Shown one piece after another: positions 52,946 to 62,500 of a stretch of 64,000 nucleotides of DNA. The translations under genes were made by a program, and so were the position numbers. The stretch's first letter is position 1, and each line of letters starts with the position of its first letter. The notes beneath the pieces were generated by a model. It had not been told where the DNA came from. It searched no databases and worked only from the letters and a program-made list of their open reading frames with translations. Origin of the DNA: SYFY01 sp041752315 (GTDB lineage: Bacteria; Pseudomonadota; Gammaproteobacteria; Pseudomonadales; Azotimanducaceae); assembly GCA_041752315.1 (NCBI GenBank), contig JBGSHJ010000086.1, positions 62,001 to 126,000 on the forward strand, written 5' to 3'.

Positions 52946-53365
52946 TCAGTGCCTTCGACGACGCAATTCGTCGAGTGTCCTCAATTGAGCGTGAGCCTCA
53001 GCCAGTTGAGCTGCCGCGAGCGAAAAATCAAAGTCCGCGGCATTTTCTTTCATGGCTCGCTCTGCAGCCTGTCGAGACTGTTCTGCGGCTGCCTCGTCCA
53101 GATCCTCCGCACGCTCAGCAGTATCAGCCAGAATCGTGACTACGCCCGGTTGTATCTCCAGAAATCCACCTGACGCAAAGAAGATCTCCTTCTCACCGTT
53201 TGGCAATGTCAGCTGGACGGCCCCCGGATTGATTCCGGTCAGGAGAGGAGCATGTCCAGGATATATCCCCAGCTCCCCAATGGTCCCTCGCAACGAGATC
53301 ATGGAGACCTCACCCGAGAAAATGGCTTTTTCAGCGCTGACGATGTCGCAGTGAATGCTGCTCAT
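52946..53365 (-). CDS. atpC: ATP synthase epsilon subunit
   Basis: The regulatory central-stalk subunit of F1, 139 residues. The N-terminal beta-sandwich shows HCDIVSAEKAIFSGEVSMIS and GELGIYPGHAPLLTGI; the C-terminal two-helix part, which can inhibit hydrolysis, is alanine- and glutamate-rich. Last gene of the atp operon, two bases after atpD. Confidence 0.96.
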   Translation of the reverse strand: MSSIHCDIVSAEKAIFSGEVSMISLRGTIGELGIYPGHAPLLTGINPGAVQLTLPNGEKEIFFASGGFLEIQPGVVTILADTAERAEDLDEAAAEQSRQAAERAMKENAADFDFSLAAAQLAEAHAQLRTLDELRRRRH

Positions 53366-53367
53366 GA

Positions 53368-54750
53368 TCAGGCCTGAAGTCTCTTGGCTTTTTCGACCGC
53401 ATCTTCGATCGCCCCTACCATGTAGAAGGCATCCTCAGGCAGATGGTCATACTCGCCATCGAGAATCGCCTTGAAGCTGCGAACAGAATCTTCGCGAGAG
53501 ACAAACTTGCCTTCCTGACCGGTAAACTGGGCCGCCACGAACATGGGTTGCGAGAAGAACTTCTGAACCTTGCGAGCCCTGTAAACGAGCTGCTTGTCTT
53601 CTTCTGTAAGCTCGTCCATACCAAGAATTGCGATGATGTCACGCAGTTCCTGGTAACGCTGCAACACCTGCTGCACGCGCCTTGCTACGTCATAGTGCTC
53701 CTGACCGACCACCAGCGGATCCAGCTGCCTCGAAGATGAGTCCAGCGGATCCACCGCAGGATAAATACCCAGATCCGTGATCGCACGCGACAGGGTGACG
53801 GTCGAATCCAGGTGAGCAAACGTGGTGGCCGGTGAGGGATCCGTCAGATCGTCGGCAGGCACATAAACTGCCTGCACCGAAGTGATGGATCCGGTTTTGG
53901 TGGTGGTGATCCGCTCCTGCAACACACCCATCTCTTCCGCCAGGTTGGGCTGATATCCCACTGCGGAAGGCATGCGTCCGAGAAGTGCCGATACTTCCGT
54001 CCCGGCCAGGGTGTAGCGATAGATGTTGTCGACAAAGAGCAGCACGTCCTTGCCATCATCGCGGAACTTCTCTGCCAGCGTCAGGCCAGTGAGCGCAACA
54101 CGGAGTCGGTTGCCCGGTGGTTCGTTCATCTGGCCGAACACCAGGGAGATCTTGTCAAGAACACCTGCTTCCGCCATTTCGTGGTAGAAATCGTTGCCTT
54201 CCCGGGTTCGTTCGCCAACCCCGGCGAATACGGACAGCCCTGAGTGTTCTGTTGCGATGTTGCGGATCAGCTCGAGCATGGTCACCGTCTTGCCGACCCC
54301 TGCACCGCCAAACAGTCCGACCTTGCCGCCTTTTGCAAAGGGGCAGATCAGGTCAATGACCTTGACGCCAGTTTCCAGCAGTTCATTGCCACCGCGCTGA
54401 TCTTCATAGGACGGAGGTGCACGGTGAATCGGAGCATGGGCGCGGGCATTTACCGGACCTTTTTCGTCGATGGGATTGCCGAGTACATCAAGAATTCGTC
54501 CCAGTGTCTCTTCGCCAACCGGAATAGTGATCGGCGCGCCGGTATTGTTGACTTCCAGTCCGCGCGACAAGCCATCTGATGGGCCCATCGCAATGGCACG
54601 AACGATGCCGTCGCCGAGTTGCTGCTGCACTTCAAGGGTGAGTCCCGTCGCGTTGACGGTCAGCGCGTCATAAACCTTGGGTACGTTGACCCGATCAAAC
54701 TCCACGTCCACGACTGCGCCGATGATTTGTACGATTCGCCCGCTGCTCAT
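53368..54750 (-). CDS. atpD: ATP synthase beta subunit
   Basis: The catalytic F1 subunit, 460 residues. Walker A is GGAGVGKT at 148-155; other motifs are VFAGVGERTREGNDFYHEM, the Walker B strand VLLFVDNIYRYT, and PAVDPLDSSSR. The ATG at 54750 is preceded by AGAGG; an in-frame TTG two codons upstream is less likely. A gap of 50 bases separates it from atpG. Confidence 0.98.
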   Translation of the reverse strand: MSSGRIVQIIGAVVDVEFDRVNVPKVYDALTVNATGLTLEVQQQLGDGIVRAIAMGPSDGLSRGLEVNNTGAPITIPVGEETLGRILDVLGNPIDEKGPVNARAHAPIHRAPPSYEDQRGGNELLETGVKVIDLICPFAKGGKVGLFGGAGVGKTVTMLELIRNIATEHSGLSVFAGVGERTREGNDFYHEMAEAGVLDKISLVFGQMNEPPGNRLRVALTGLTLAEKFRDDGKDVLLFVDNIYRYTLAGTEVSALLGRMPSAVGYQPNLAEEMGVLQERITTTKTGSITSVQAVYVPADDLTDPSPATTFAHLDSTVTLSRAITDLGIYPAVDPLDSSSRQLDPLVVGQEHYDVARRVQQVLQRYQELRDIIAILGMDELTEEDKQLVYRARKVQKFFSQPMFVAAQFTGQEGKFVSREDSVRSFKAILDGEYDHLPEDAFYMVGAIEDAVEKAKRLQA

Positions 54751-54800
54751 GCTCAACCTCTTGTTACGTTAAGTCGGCTAATGGATAAGGGATGCCGGCC

Positions 54801-55661
54801 TCATACGGCCGCTGCACCACCGACAATTTCTGCAATTTCCTGGGTAATGGCTGCCTGACGCGCATTGTTGTAAATGAGCGTCAGTTCCTCGATGACCTTG
54901 CCCGCGTTTTCGGTGGCGTTTTTCATCGCGATCATCTTTGCGGCCTGTTCGCAGGCTGCGTTCTCCACCACTGCCTGATAGACCTGCGATTCTACAAAAC
55001 GAGTTACCAGCCCTTCGATCAACTCGCGTGCGTCCGGCTCATAAAGGTAGTCCCATCGATGGTGGTAAGCATCGTTGGCTTCCGGTTCCAGCGGCAACAA
55101 TTGCCTGATGACCGGCCTTTGCGTCATCGTGTTCACAAATTCATTGCTGGCGATGTAGAGGCGATCGATATCTCCACGCTCGTAAAGTTCCAGCATCACC
55201 TTTATCCCACCGATCAGATCCGCAATCGCTGGAGTCTCCCCCACGGGAGCCATCACTGCCTTGACACTTCCACCCATCGAGCGGAAAAAGCCCGCCGCCT
55301 TGTTACCAACCAGTCCCACGTCGCTATGTATACCCTTGCCACGCCATTCGGCCATGTCGCGCACGAGAGTCCTGAACAGGTTGACGTTCAGGCCACCACA
55401 CAGGCCTTTGTCACTGGAGATCACGACATAGCCAATGCGCCTGATGTCGCGTGACTGCATGTAGATGTGCTTGTATTCCGGATTGGCGTTCGCCAGGTGC
55501 CCGATCATCGCGCGAATGCGTGTTGCGTACGGGCTGCCGTGCTTCATCCTATCCTGCGTTCTTCGCATCTTGGACGCCGCCACCATCTGCATGGCGCTGG
55601 TGATCTTCTGCGTGTTCTGCACGCTCTTGATCTTCGTCCGTATCTCTTTGCCTACTGCCAT
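54801..55661 (-). CDS. atpG: ATP synthase gamma subunit
   Basis: The rotating central shaft of F1, 286 residues. The N-terminal helix begins KEIRTKIKSVQNTQKITSAM and the C-terminal helix ends NNARQAAITQEIAEIVGGAAA; VISSDKGLCGGLNVNLFR is conserved. Between atpA and atpD as in other proteobacteria. Confidence 0.97.
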   Translation of the reverse strand: MAVGKEIRTKIKSVQNTQKITSAMQMVAASKMRRTQDRMKHGSPYATRIRAMIGHLANANPEYKHIYMQSRDIRRIGYVVISSDKGLCGGLNVNLFRTLVRDMAEWRGKGIHSDVGLVGNKAAGFFRSMGGSVKAVMAPVGETPAIADLIGGIKVMLELYERGDIDRLYIASNEFVNTMTQRPVIRQLLPLEPEANDAYHHRWDYLYEPDARELIEGLVTRFVESQVYQAVVENAACEQAAKMIAMKNATENAGKVIEELTLIYNNARQAAITQEIAEIVGGAAAV

Positions 55662-55694
55662 GCTGGGACCTCTGCGCTTGCGTTCGTATGCCTG

Positions 55695-57239
55695 TCAGTA
55701 AGTCTGGGTTGCCTTGAACTGCTTGATCGAGTCACGCATCGTCTTGACGATTTCGTCGTTATAGGCGCCTGTCTCGTTGATGTTCTGCATGAAGGCGGCT
55801 TGTTGTGAATTCATGTAGTCAAGCAGCGCCCGCTCGAAGTCCAGCACCTTGTTCACGGGTACGTCCTGAAGAAAGCCATCATTGGCGGCGAACAGCGAGA
55901 CGCCCATTTCCGCAACCGACATCGGAGCATACTGCTTCTGCTTCATGAGCTCGGTGACACGCTGACCGTGCTCGAGCTGCTTGCGTGTTGCTTCATCAAG
56001 ATCCGAGGCAAACTGGGAAAACGCCGCCAGTTCACGATACTGGGCGAGCGCGAGTTTGATCCCTCCAGCGATTTTCTTGATGAATGAAACCTGCGCGTCT
56101 CCACCCACCCGGGAAACCGATGTCCCAGGACTCATCGCAGGACGCTGTCCGGCATTGAAGTTGCGCGCTTCGAGGAATATCTGACCATCGGTAATGGAAA
56201 TCACGTTGGTCGGAACAAACGCCGATACGTCACCAGCCTGGGTCTCGATGATTGGCAACGCCGTGAGAGAACCTGTTTTTCCCTTCACCTCGCCGTTGGT
56301 GAAACGCTCCACATATTCGGCGTTGACCCGGGCCGCCCGCTCCAGAAGCCGGGAATGCAGATAAAAAACATCTCCAGGATAGGCTTCGCGACCTGGCGGC
56401 CTTCGCAGCAGCAGGGAAATCTGTCGATAGGCCCATGCCTGTTTGGTCAGGTCATCATAGATGATGAGGCAGTCTTCCCCGCGATCGCGAAAGTACTCTC
56501 CCATCGAACAACCGGAATAGGGTGCGATGAATTGCATGGGCGCAGGATCGGAAGCAGATGCCGCGACAACGATGGTGTACTCCATCGCGCCGTACTCTTC
56601 GAGCGTGCGAACTATATTGGCAACCGTCGACATTTTCTGGCCGATGGCCACATAGACACATTTGATGCCGCTGTTTTTCTGATTGATGATGGTGTCGATC
56701 GCAATCGCGGTCTTGCCGATCTGTCGGTCCCCAATGATGAGTTCACGCTGGCCCCGACCTACCGGAACCATCGCATCGATGCACTTGAGACCCGTCTGCA
56801 CCGGCTGCTTCACACTTTCCCGAGCGATTACACCCGGCGCAACTTTTTCAATCGGCGCAGTAAGCGTGGCGTTGATCGGTCCCTTGCCATCAATCGGATT
56901 ACCCAGTGAGTCGACCACCCTGCCCAACAATTCCCGACCGATCGGGACTTCGAGAATCCTTCCCGTACACCGAGCCGTCACGCCTTCGGTCAGACCTTTG
57001 TAGTCGCCCAGAACCACAACACCCACGCTGTCGCGCTCGAGGTTCAGCGCCATGCCGTAGATGCCACCGGGGAACTCGATCATTTCGCCGTATTGAGCAT
57101 CAGCAAGCCCGTGGATTCGGACGATACCGTCGGATACGCTGACGATCGTTCCTTCATTCTGCGCTTCTGCGGCGAGATCCAGCCGTTCGATTCGGCCGCG
57201 GATGATGTCGCTGATTTCGGAGGGATTGAGTTGCTGCAT
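55695..57239 (-). CDS. atpA: ATP synthase alpha subunit
   Basis: The non-catalytic nucleotide-binding F1 subunit, 514 residues. Walker A is GDRQIGKT at 170-177, with MEYTIVVAASASDPAPMQ, LIIYDDLTKQAWAYRQISLL and the signature around ALPIIETQAGDVSAFVPTN. It starts at the ATG at 57239, after atpH by 58 bases. Confidence 0.98.
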   Translation of the reverse strand: MQQLNPSEISDIIRGRIERLDLAAEAQNEGTIVSVSDGIVRIHGLADAQYGEMIEFPGGIYGMALNLERDSVGVVVLGDYKGLTEGVTARCTGRILEVPIGRELLGRVVDSLGNPIDGKGPINATLTAPIEKVAPGVIARESVKQPVQTGLKCIDAMVPVGRGQRELIIGDRQIGKTAIAIDTIINQKNSGIKCVYVAIGQKMSTVANIVRTLEEYGAMEYTIVVAASASDPAPMQFIAPYSGCSMGEYFRDRGEDCLIIYDDLTKQAWAYRQISLLLRRPPGREAYPGDVFYLHSRLLERAARVNAEYVERFTNGEVKGKTGSLTALPIIETQAGDVSAFVPTNVISITDGQIFLEARNFNAGQRPAMSPGTSVSRVGGDAQVSFIKKIAGGIKLALAQYRELAAFSQFASDLDEATRKQLEHGQRVTELMKQKQYAPMSVAEMGVSLFAANDGFLQDVPVNKVLDFERALLDYMNSQQAAFMQNINETGAYNDEIVKTMRDSIKQFKATQTY

Positions 57240-57297
57240 TCTTTTGTCCTGATCTTTGTTCTATTCGCTGTTAACTGGAACTTGTTGTAGGGCCGGC

Positions 57298-57837
57298 TCA
57301 GGTACGCAGGAGCGATTCTGCAAGCTTGTCGAGCTTGCCTCGCACGGAGCCATCAATGACCGTGTCGCCAGCCCGAATGATCGCCCCACCAATCAGCTCG
57401 GAATCTACGCGACTGGCGAGAATCACGTCCTTTTCGAATTTGCGTTCAAGCGCCTGCTTGAGATTCTGCTCTTCGCTCGCGGAGACGGCATAGGCAGAGA
57501 TAACCTCAACTTCGAGCACCCGCTCTTCCTGTGCCTTCAATTGTTCGAACTGTTCGGTGATCGCTGCTATCAGGTCCAGGCGATCATTCCCGGCCAGGAC
57601 TCGCAGGAACCGACGGCCTCTATCGTCCAGCTCGTCCGAGCAGATCTCGATCAGACGCTGCGCTTTCGACGCATTTGGGATCTCCGGAGACTCGAGCAAT
57701 CGTCGAACCCGATCGTCTCCTGCCGTTGCAGTCAACACACCCAGCATTCTGGACCATGCAGGGAGCTGGCGTTCTTTCTTGGCCAGGGCAAAGACCGCAT
57801 TGGCATATGGACGACTGACTGTGGTGAGCTCTGCCAT
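57298..57837 (-). CDS. atpH: ATP synthase delta subunit
   Basis: The peripheral-stalk cap joining F1 to subunit b, 179 residues. RPYANAVFALAKKERQLPAW at the N-terminus and the C-terminal DSELIGGAIIRAGDTVIDGSVRGKLDKL are typical. It lies 13 bases after atpF. Confidence 0.96.
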   Translation of the reverse strand: MAELTTVSRPYANAVFALAKKERQLPAWSRMLGVLTATAGDDRVRRLLESPEIPNASKAQRLIEICSDELDDRGRRFLRVLAGNDRLDLIAAITEQFEQLKAQEERVLEVEVISAYAVSASEEQNLKQALERKFEKDVILASRVDSELIGGAIIRAGDTVIDGSVRGKLDKLAESLLRT

Positions 57838-57850
57838 GCTTTGCCCCCGC

Positions 57851-58321
57851 TTACAGTTCGGCTGCGAGCTGGTTCAGCATCTGCGAATGCTTGCCGGCAT
57901 CAACTGTTTCACCAAGCACTTTTTCGGCGCCGCGGACCGCCAGCGTGGCGATCTGGCCGCGGAGGGTCTCACGCGCACGATTGATTTCCTGCTGGATTTC
58001 TCCACGGGCCGCGTCCTTCAATCGTTCGCCTTCTTCGCGTGCTTCGTTCTTGGCCGCCTCAACCAGCTGAACCGCTCGCTGACGTGCCTGTTCAATGATT
58101 GCCGCAGCTTCTTCCTTGGCCTTGGCAAGTTCTGCCTCGGCACCACTTCTCGCTTGCGCGAGTCGCTTGTCGGCTTCTTCAGCGGCAGCCAGGCCATTGG
58201 CAATGGCTTCCTGACGAGCCCGCATGGCAGCGATCAGTGGCGGCCAGAGGTATTTTGCACAGAGCGACACGAAGACCAGAAAGACTATGCTCTGGATGAT
58301 CAGTGTGGCGGTTATATTCAT
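57851..58321 (-). CDS. atpF: ATP synthase b subunit
   Basis: The dimeric peripheral stalk, 156 residues. One N-terminal membrane helix (about 5-22) with the KYLWPPLIAAMRARQEAI junction is followed by a long Ala/Glu/Lys-rich helix that forms the coiled stalk, ending in a delta-binding segment. Confidence 0.96.
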   Translation of the reverse strand: MNITATLIIQSIVFLVFVSLCAKYLWPPLIAAMRARQEAIANGLAAAEEADKRLAQARSGAEAELAKAKEEAAAIIEQARQRAVQLVEAAKNEAREEGERLKDAARGEIQQEINRARETLRGQIATLAVRGAEKVLGETVDAGKHSQMLNQLAAEL

Positions 58322-58366
58322 GACTCGTTCTCTAGCTGTTGAACGGCTGGTCGATAACCGGGAATG

Positions 58367-58597
58367 TCAAACTGCAAAGACGACATAGAGACCGATACCG
58401 ACAGAAATCATCGGTACGGCGTCGACCAGTCCCAGAACGATGAAGAGCTGGGTACGCAGCATTGGCATGAGTTCGGGTTGACGTGCAACACCTTCCAGAT
58501 ATTTACCGCCGAGGACACCGACACCCACCGCAGCGCCGATTGCGCCCATGCCCAGAAACAGGCCGCCGGCGACAAACTTCAGAACTTCAAATTCCAT
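58367..58597 (-). CDS. atpE: ATP synthase c subunit
   Basis: The proteolipid of the membrane rotor ring, 76 residues forming two helices. The loop reads EGVARQPEL, and the ion-binding carboxylate is D59 in LGLVDAVPMIS. The glycine-rich first helix and the absence of the polar partner residues of sodium-binding rings point to proton coupling. Confidence 0.97.
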   Translation of the reverse strand: MEFEVLKFVAGGLFLGMGAIGAAVGVGVLGGKYLEGVARQPELMPMLRTQLFIVLGLVDAVPMISVGIGLYVVFAV

Positions 58598-58625
58598 GAT
58601 GACTCCCTTATGTGAAGGACGATTA

Positions 58626-59486
58626 TTAGTGCTCTTCTGCCTCGTGGGCTTGAGCGAGATACACGATGGTCAACACCGCGAAAACAAAAGCCTGCAACGT
58701 GATCACAATGACGTGAAACCCGGCCCAGACCAATTGCATCAGCACTCCACCGGCGACCGTCGCAGCTTCTGCCGGCCCGAAGGCCTGGAAGGAAAACATG
58801 AGCGCGATCAGGATGAAGATCATTTCACCGGCATACATGTTGCCGAACAACCGCAAACCGAGCGACAAGGGTTTTGCGATCAGCGTGACAAATTCAAGGA
58901 TGAAGTTCACCGGTATCGCCCAGACACTCGGGAAGGGATGAAGGGAAAGTTCCTTGAGGAAACCGAGCCCTCCCTTGCACTTGATGCTGTAGTACAGGAT
59001 GAGCACAAAAACCGTCAGCGCCATAGACATGGTGATGTTCGGATCAGTGGTCGCCACCACTTTCATGTGTGAAATTCCCACCGCACCTGCCAGCAACGGA
59101 ATCCAGTCGATAGGCACCAAGTCCATGAGGTTCATCATGAAGACCCAGACAAAAATGGTCAGCGCCAGTGGCGCGATCAGATCGTTCTTGTGACTGAAGA
59201 TGCTCCGGGTGGTGTCGTCGATGAAATCAACGATCATCTCGACAAAGTTCTGCAGCCCGCCCGGTACACCTGCGGTCGCCGATCTGGCGGCCGCACCAAA
59301 CAGCCAGAGGAACGCGATGCCGGAGGCCAGCGCCCAGAACATCGAGTCCACATTGACGGCCCAGAATCCCATCGCCTTCGCTTCTGCCGCAGTATGCGCG
59401 AAGCCCCACGTGCCATCCGGATGCTGGCCATAAGTGAGATTCATCAGATGGTGCTGGATGTACTCTGCCTTGGTTTCGCCTGCCAT
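58626..59486 (-). CDS. atpB: ATP synthase a subunit
   Basis: The membrane stator with the proton half-channels, 286 residues and five to six helices. The essential arginine is R212 in LGLRLFGNMYAGEMIF, the equivalent of E. coli Arg210; MMNLMDLVPIDWIP and the C-terminal helix pair are also conserved. It lies 33 bases after atpI. Confidence 0.97.
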   Translation of the reverse strand: MAGETKAEYIQHHLMNLTYGQHPDGTWGFAHTAAEAKAMGFWAVNVDSMFWALASGIAFLWLFGAAARSATAGVPGGLQNFVEMIVDFIDDTTRSIFSHKNDLIAPLALTIFVWVFMMNLMDLVPIDWIPLLAGAVGISHMKVVATTDPNITMSMALTVFVLILYYSIKCKGGLGFLKELSLHPFPSVWAIPVNFILEFVTLIAKPLSLGLRLFGNMYAGEMIFILIALMFSFQAFGPAEAATVAGGVLMQLVWAGFHVIVITLQAFVFAVLTIVYLAQAHEAEEH

Positions 59487-59519
59487 CGTCTTCCTGTGCC
59501 ATCACCTGTTTTGTTGCTG

Positions 59520-59909
59520 TCACTGCTCGCCAGATTTCGCCCTGCCATGGTTTACCTGGTAGGGGGTCTGGCTCTGCAACCAGAAGCCACCGATCGCGTG
59601 GGCCAGAAGGGCCACGATCACGCCAGCAAAAAAAGCCCGGGGTTCTGGATTGAACGCCCTGAATGCGGTCGCCATCAAGACAACCGCCAACAGGAACTTC
59701 ACGACCCCCTGAACCAACAACCAGCCGCCGGGTTTCCGACGGGTTGATGCCCACCCGAAAAACGCGTTCGGCAGAAGGACGGCCATACCGCCCAGAACCA
59801 AGGAGCCGCTCGATAGCGCCCCCGACAACATCATCCCGAGAGAAGCGACGACAATTGCCGATGCTTGCACTGCGATGACTGAAAAAGCGCCTCTGCCAGT
59901 CGTCTCCAT
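59520..59909 (-). CDS. atpI: ATP synthase accessory protein AtpI
   Basis: A 129-residue membrane protein with four hydrophobic segments that assists c-ring assembly. LGGMAVLLPNAFFGWAS and GGWLLVQGVVKFLLAVVL match the family. First gene of the atp operon, preceded by a good promoter about 110 bases upstream. Confidence 0.9.
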   Translation of the reverse strand: METTGRGAFSVIAVQASAIVVASLGMMLSGALSSGSLVLGGMAVLLPNAFFGWASTRRKPGGWLLVQGVVKFLLAVVLMATAFRAFNPEPRAFFAGVIVALLAHAIGGFWLQSQTPYQVNHGRAKSGEQ

Positions 59910-60021
59910 TCTCCATCACCCGCTCGATCTGATGGACTGTTTGCAGCCCATTCCAATTTGCGGGGAGTACCAGGGAGACCAGCGCACATGACGTTGACAG
60001 TCGGCCCGGAAAGCGGCGCGG

Positions 60022-60050
60022 ATTATAGGTAGCCTGTGCCGATCATTCAA
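60022..60050 (-). promoter_or_regulatory. Sigma-70 promoter of the atp operon
   Basis: On the minus strand TTGAAT (60050-60045), a 17-base spacer and a perfect TATAAT (60027-60022). Transcription would start near 60015, giving a leader of about 105 bases before the atpI ATG. It lies in the 260-base gap between atpI and parB; the rest of this gap shows no gene. Confidence 0.72.
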
Positions 60051-60169
60051 TGCGAAAAAGAGGATTGAACATTTCTCTTACGTTGATCGCACACGCTTTC
60101 GAGACGGCAGGCCACTGAAGCCTTGCCGAGTCCTTGCCGAGGCATTACCAAGGTCAGCCCCGGCTGGGT

Positions 60170-61039
60170 TTACCGCAGGTGATCAAGAACCCCTTGCAGT
60201 TCATCCAGTGATCCATACCGAATCACCAGTTGCCCCTTGCCGCTCTTTTCGTGATCGATGGACACGGGCGCGCCAATCCTTTCCGTGAGCTCGCGCTCGA
60301 GAGCCCGGGTATCGGCGTCCTTTTCTTCCCGCACCGGCCTGGCCGAGCGTGGCCCGAGCATTCGTTTGGCCAGCGCCTCTGCCTGTCGCACAGACATTTG
60401 CTTGGCCACGATCTCCCCGGCTGCAGAGTCCTGCAGATCAGGCGGCAGGCTGAGCAATGCCCGTGCATGACCCGCCTCCAGAGCGCCCTCCTCAAGAAGC
60501 CTCCGAGCGCCAGCCGCCAGATTGAGCAAGCGCATGAGATTGGTCACTGCGGTCCGTGACTTGCCTACCGAGTCAGCCACCTGTTCGTGGGTCAGACCGA
60601 ACTCTTCCCGCAACCGGACCAGCGCCTGCGCTTCCTCCAGCGGTCGCAAATCTTCTCGCTGGATGTTTTCAATGAGCGCCATTGCCGAGGCTTCCCGATC
60701 GGTCGCCTGACGAACCAGTGCCGGAATGCTCTCCATCTGGGCCAGTTGCGCTGCCCGCCACCTTCTCTCACCTGCGATCAGCTCAAAACCACCCAGCATT
60801 CTTTCCCGAACGACAATCGGCTGCAGCACACCCTGGTGTTTCAACGATGCCGCCAGTTCCGCCAGCGCAGCTTCGTCAAAGTAGCGCCTCGGCTGATACG
60901 GGCTTCGATAAACCTCGTGAACAGGGACCATCCGCTGAACACCGCTGACGGTGGTGTGCGGTTCGGCTGCAATGACCTCCGATCGATCGGTTCGGGTGAG
61001 CAGTGCATCGAGTCCTCGTCCCAGTCGTTTGCCGCTCAT
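60170..61039 (-). CDS. parB: Chromosome partitioning protein ParB
   Basis: A parS-binding CTPase-type partition protein, 289 residues. The N-terminal ParA-interaction motif is RLGRGLDALL; the CTP-binding and helix-turn-helix region has SPYQPRRYFDE, LIAGERRWRAAQLA, NIQREDLRPLEEAQA, GKSRTAVTNLMRLLNL and EAGHARALLSL. The ATG at 61039 overlaps the parA stop as ATGA. Confidence 0.96.
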   Translation of the reverse strand: MSGKRLGRGLDALLTRTDRSEVIAAEPHTTVSGVQRMVPVHEVYRSPYQPRRYFDEAALAELAASLKHQGVLQPIVVRERMLGGFELIAGERRWRAAQLAQMESIPALVRQATDREASAMALIENIQREDLRPLEEAQALVRLREEFGLTHEQVADSVGKSRTAVTNLMRLLNLAAGARRLLEEGALEAGHARALLSLPPDLQDSAAGEIVAKQMSVRQAEALAKRMLGPRSARPVREEKDADTRALERELTERIGAPVSIDHEKSGKGQLVIRYGSLDELQGVLDHLR

Positions 61040-61833
61040 GATCGATTAACTGCCAGTCGTGCGTATCGGGACTCTGAGTATTTTCGCTTGATTTCGCCGG
61101 CCAGCGCCATGTAGGCAATGGCTCCGCGCGACTGCCGATCGTAGAGAATCGCAGGCAGACCATGGCTCGGTGCCTCGGCCAGACGAACATTTCGTGGTAT
61201 GACGGTACGGAACACTTTCTCCGAAAAGTGCTGGAACAGCTGTCGGGAAACTTCCCGGGTCAATGCGTTGCGGGGGTCGTACATGGTCCGCAGCAGCCCT
61301 TCCAGTTCGAGAGCAGGGTTTGCATGTGCCTGAACGCCTTCGATTGTGTCCAGAAGTGCGGACAAACCCTCCAGTGCGTAGTACTCGCACTGCATCGGCA
61401 CCAGTACACCTTCTGCCGCGACCAACGCATTCACCGTCAGGATGTTCAGCGATGGCGGGCAATCGATGATGATGTATTCGAAATCATCCCGAATGGGTGC
61501 GATCACATTGAGCAGCCGCCGCTCCCGTTGCTCGATCTGCAGCAACTCGACTTCCGCGGCGGTCAGATCGGTATTTCCGGGAATCAGGAAAACACCCGCT
61601 GCGCACTTCTGCACCACATCCGCAAAACCGATGTCAGTCATGAGCCAGTCGTACATCGTTGCCCGAAGCGAGTCCTTTATCACACCCAGACCCATGCTGG
61701 CATTACCCTGGGGGTCCAGGTCGACAAGCAGGGTCTTGCAACCCGTCAATGCGAGAGAAGCGGCCAGGTTGACGCTGGTGGTGGTCTTGCCGACCCCACC
61801 TTTCTGATTGGCGACTGCGATCACCCTAGACAT
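61036..61833 (-). CDS. parA: Chromosome partitioning ATPase ParA (Soj)
   Basis: A deviant Walker ATPase that binds DNA non-specifically and moves ParB-parS complexes, 265 residues. The deviant Walker A is KGGVGKTTTSVNLA, with LLVDLDPQGNASMGLG, IDCPPSLNILTVNALVAA and VIPRNVRLAEAPSHG. It overlaps the rsmG 3' end by eight bases. Confidence 0.97.
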   Translation of the reverse strand: MSRVIAVANQKGGVGKTTTSVNLAASLALTGCKTLLVDLDPQGNASMGLGVIKDSLRATMYDWLMTDIGFADVVQKCAAGVFLIPGNTDLTAAEVELLQIEQRERRLLNVIAPIRDDFEYIIIDCPPSLNILTVNALVAAEGVLVPMQCEYYALEGLSALLDTIEGVQAHANPALELEGLLRTMYDPRNALTREVSRQLFQHFSEKVFRTVIPRNVRLAEAPSHGLPAILYDRQSRGAIAYMALAGEIKRKYSESRYARLAVNRS

Positions 61834-62500
61834 GCGATGCCTCCTTTCGCACCACAGTCAGCCAATGGCGCTCGGCGAGTCCGGGTATCTCCAGCGGTAC
61901 CAGCTCCGCCGAACCTCCTTTCAACACGGGTGGCTCACACGGTGCGCCTGACGCGGTGAAGGACATGTGAATGAACATCCCCCGGTCAACGAGGTGACTG
62001 CCGAGCCATATCCACATTTGAGCTACTGGTGCCACTGCACGACTCGTGATGATCTCGAATTCGCCTTCGATTCCCTGCGCAACGACATCGTGGCACTTGG
62101 ACACTACATTTGCCAGTTGGAGCGTTGATACCGCACGCTGCAGGAACCTGTGCTTACGCGCCGATCTATCCACAAGAGTGACTTCCAGCTCCGGACACGC
62201 AATGGCAATCACGATGCCTGGAAGTCCGGCCCCCGAGCCGACATCCAGTATGCGACGCCGCTCGTCCCGCGCGTCCGATGGCCACTGAGCTGACTTGAGG
62301 AACGCAACCATCGCCAGGCAGTCGAGGATATGGCGCGTTTCAAGTCGATCAATATCCTGTCTCGATACCAGATTGAATGCGGTGTTGGTTGAACGTACAA
62401 GATCTGCATACACATGCAGGGCCGACACCGTAGCCGGGGTCAGAGAGAGCCCGAGTTCTCGGGCTCCGCTGGCAATCACGTCATCCGCCACTGGCGCCAA
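61826..62500 (-). CDS. rsmG: 16S rRNA (guanine527-N7)-methyltransferase RsmG
   Basis: A SAM-dependent enzyme that methylates G527 of 16S rRNA, a site linked to streptomycin sensitivity; about 224 residues. TRHILDCLAM, the SAM motif ILDVGSGAGLPGIVIA, TLVDRSARKHRFL and ITSRAVAPVAQM are typical. Possible starts are TTG at 62500 (20-base overlap with mnmG), GTG at 62491 and GTG at 62479. Confidence 0.94.
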   Translation of the reverse strand: MAPVADDVIASGARELGLSLTPATVSALHVYADLVRSTNTAFNLVSRQDIDRLETRHILDCLAMVAFLKSAQWPSDARDERRRILDVGSGAGLPGIVIAIACPELEVTLVDRSARKHRFLQRAVSTLQLANVVSKCHDVVAQGIEGEFEIITSRAVAPVAQMWIWLGSHLVDRGMFIHMSFTASGAPCEPPVLKGGSAELVPLEIPGLAERHWLTVVRKEASHV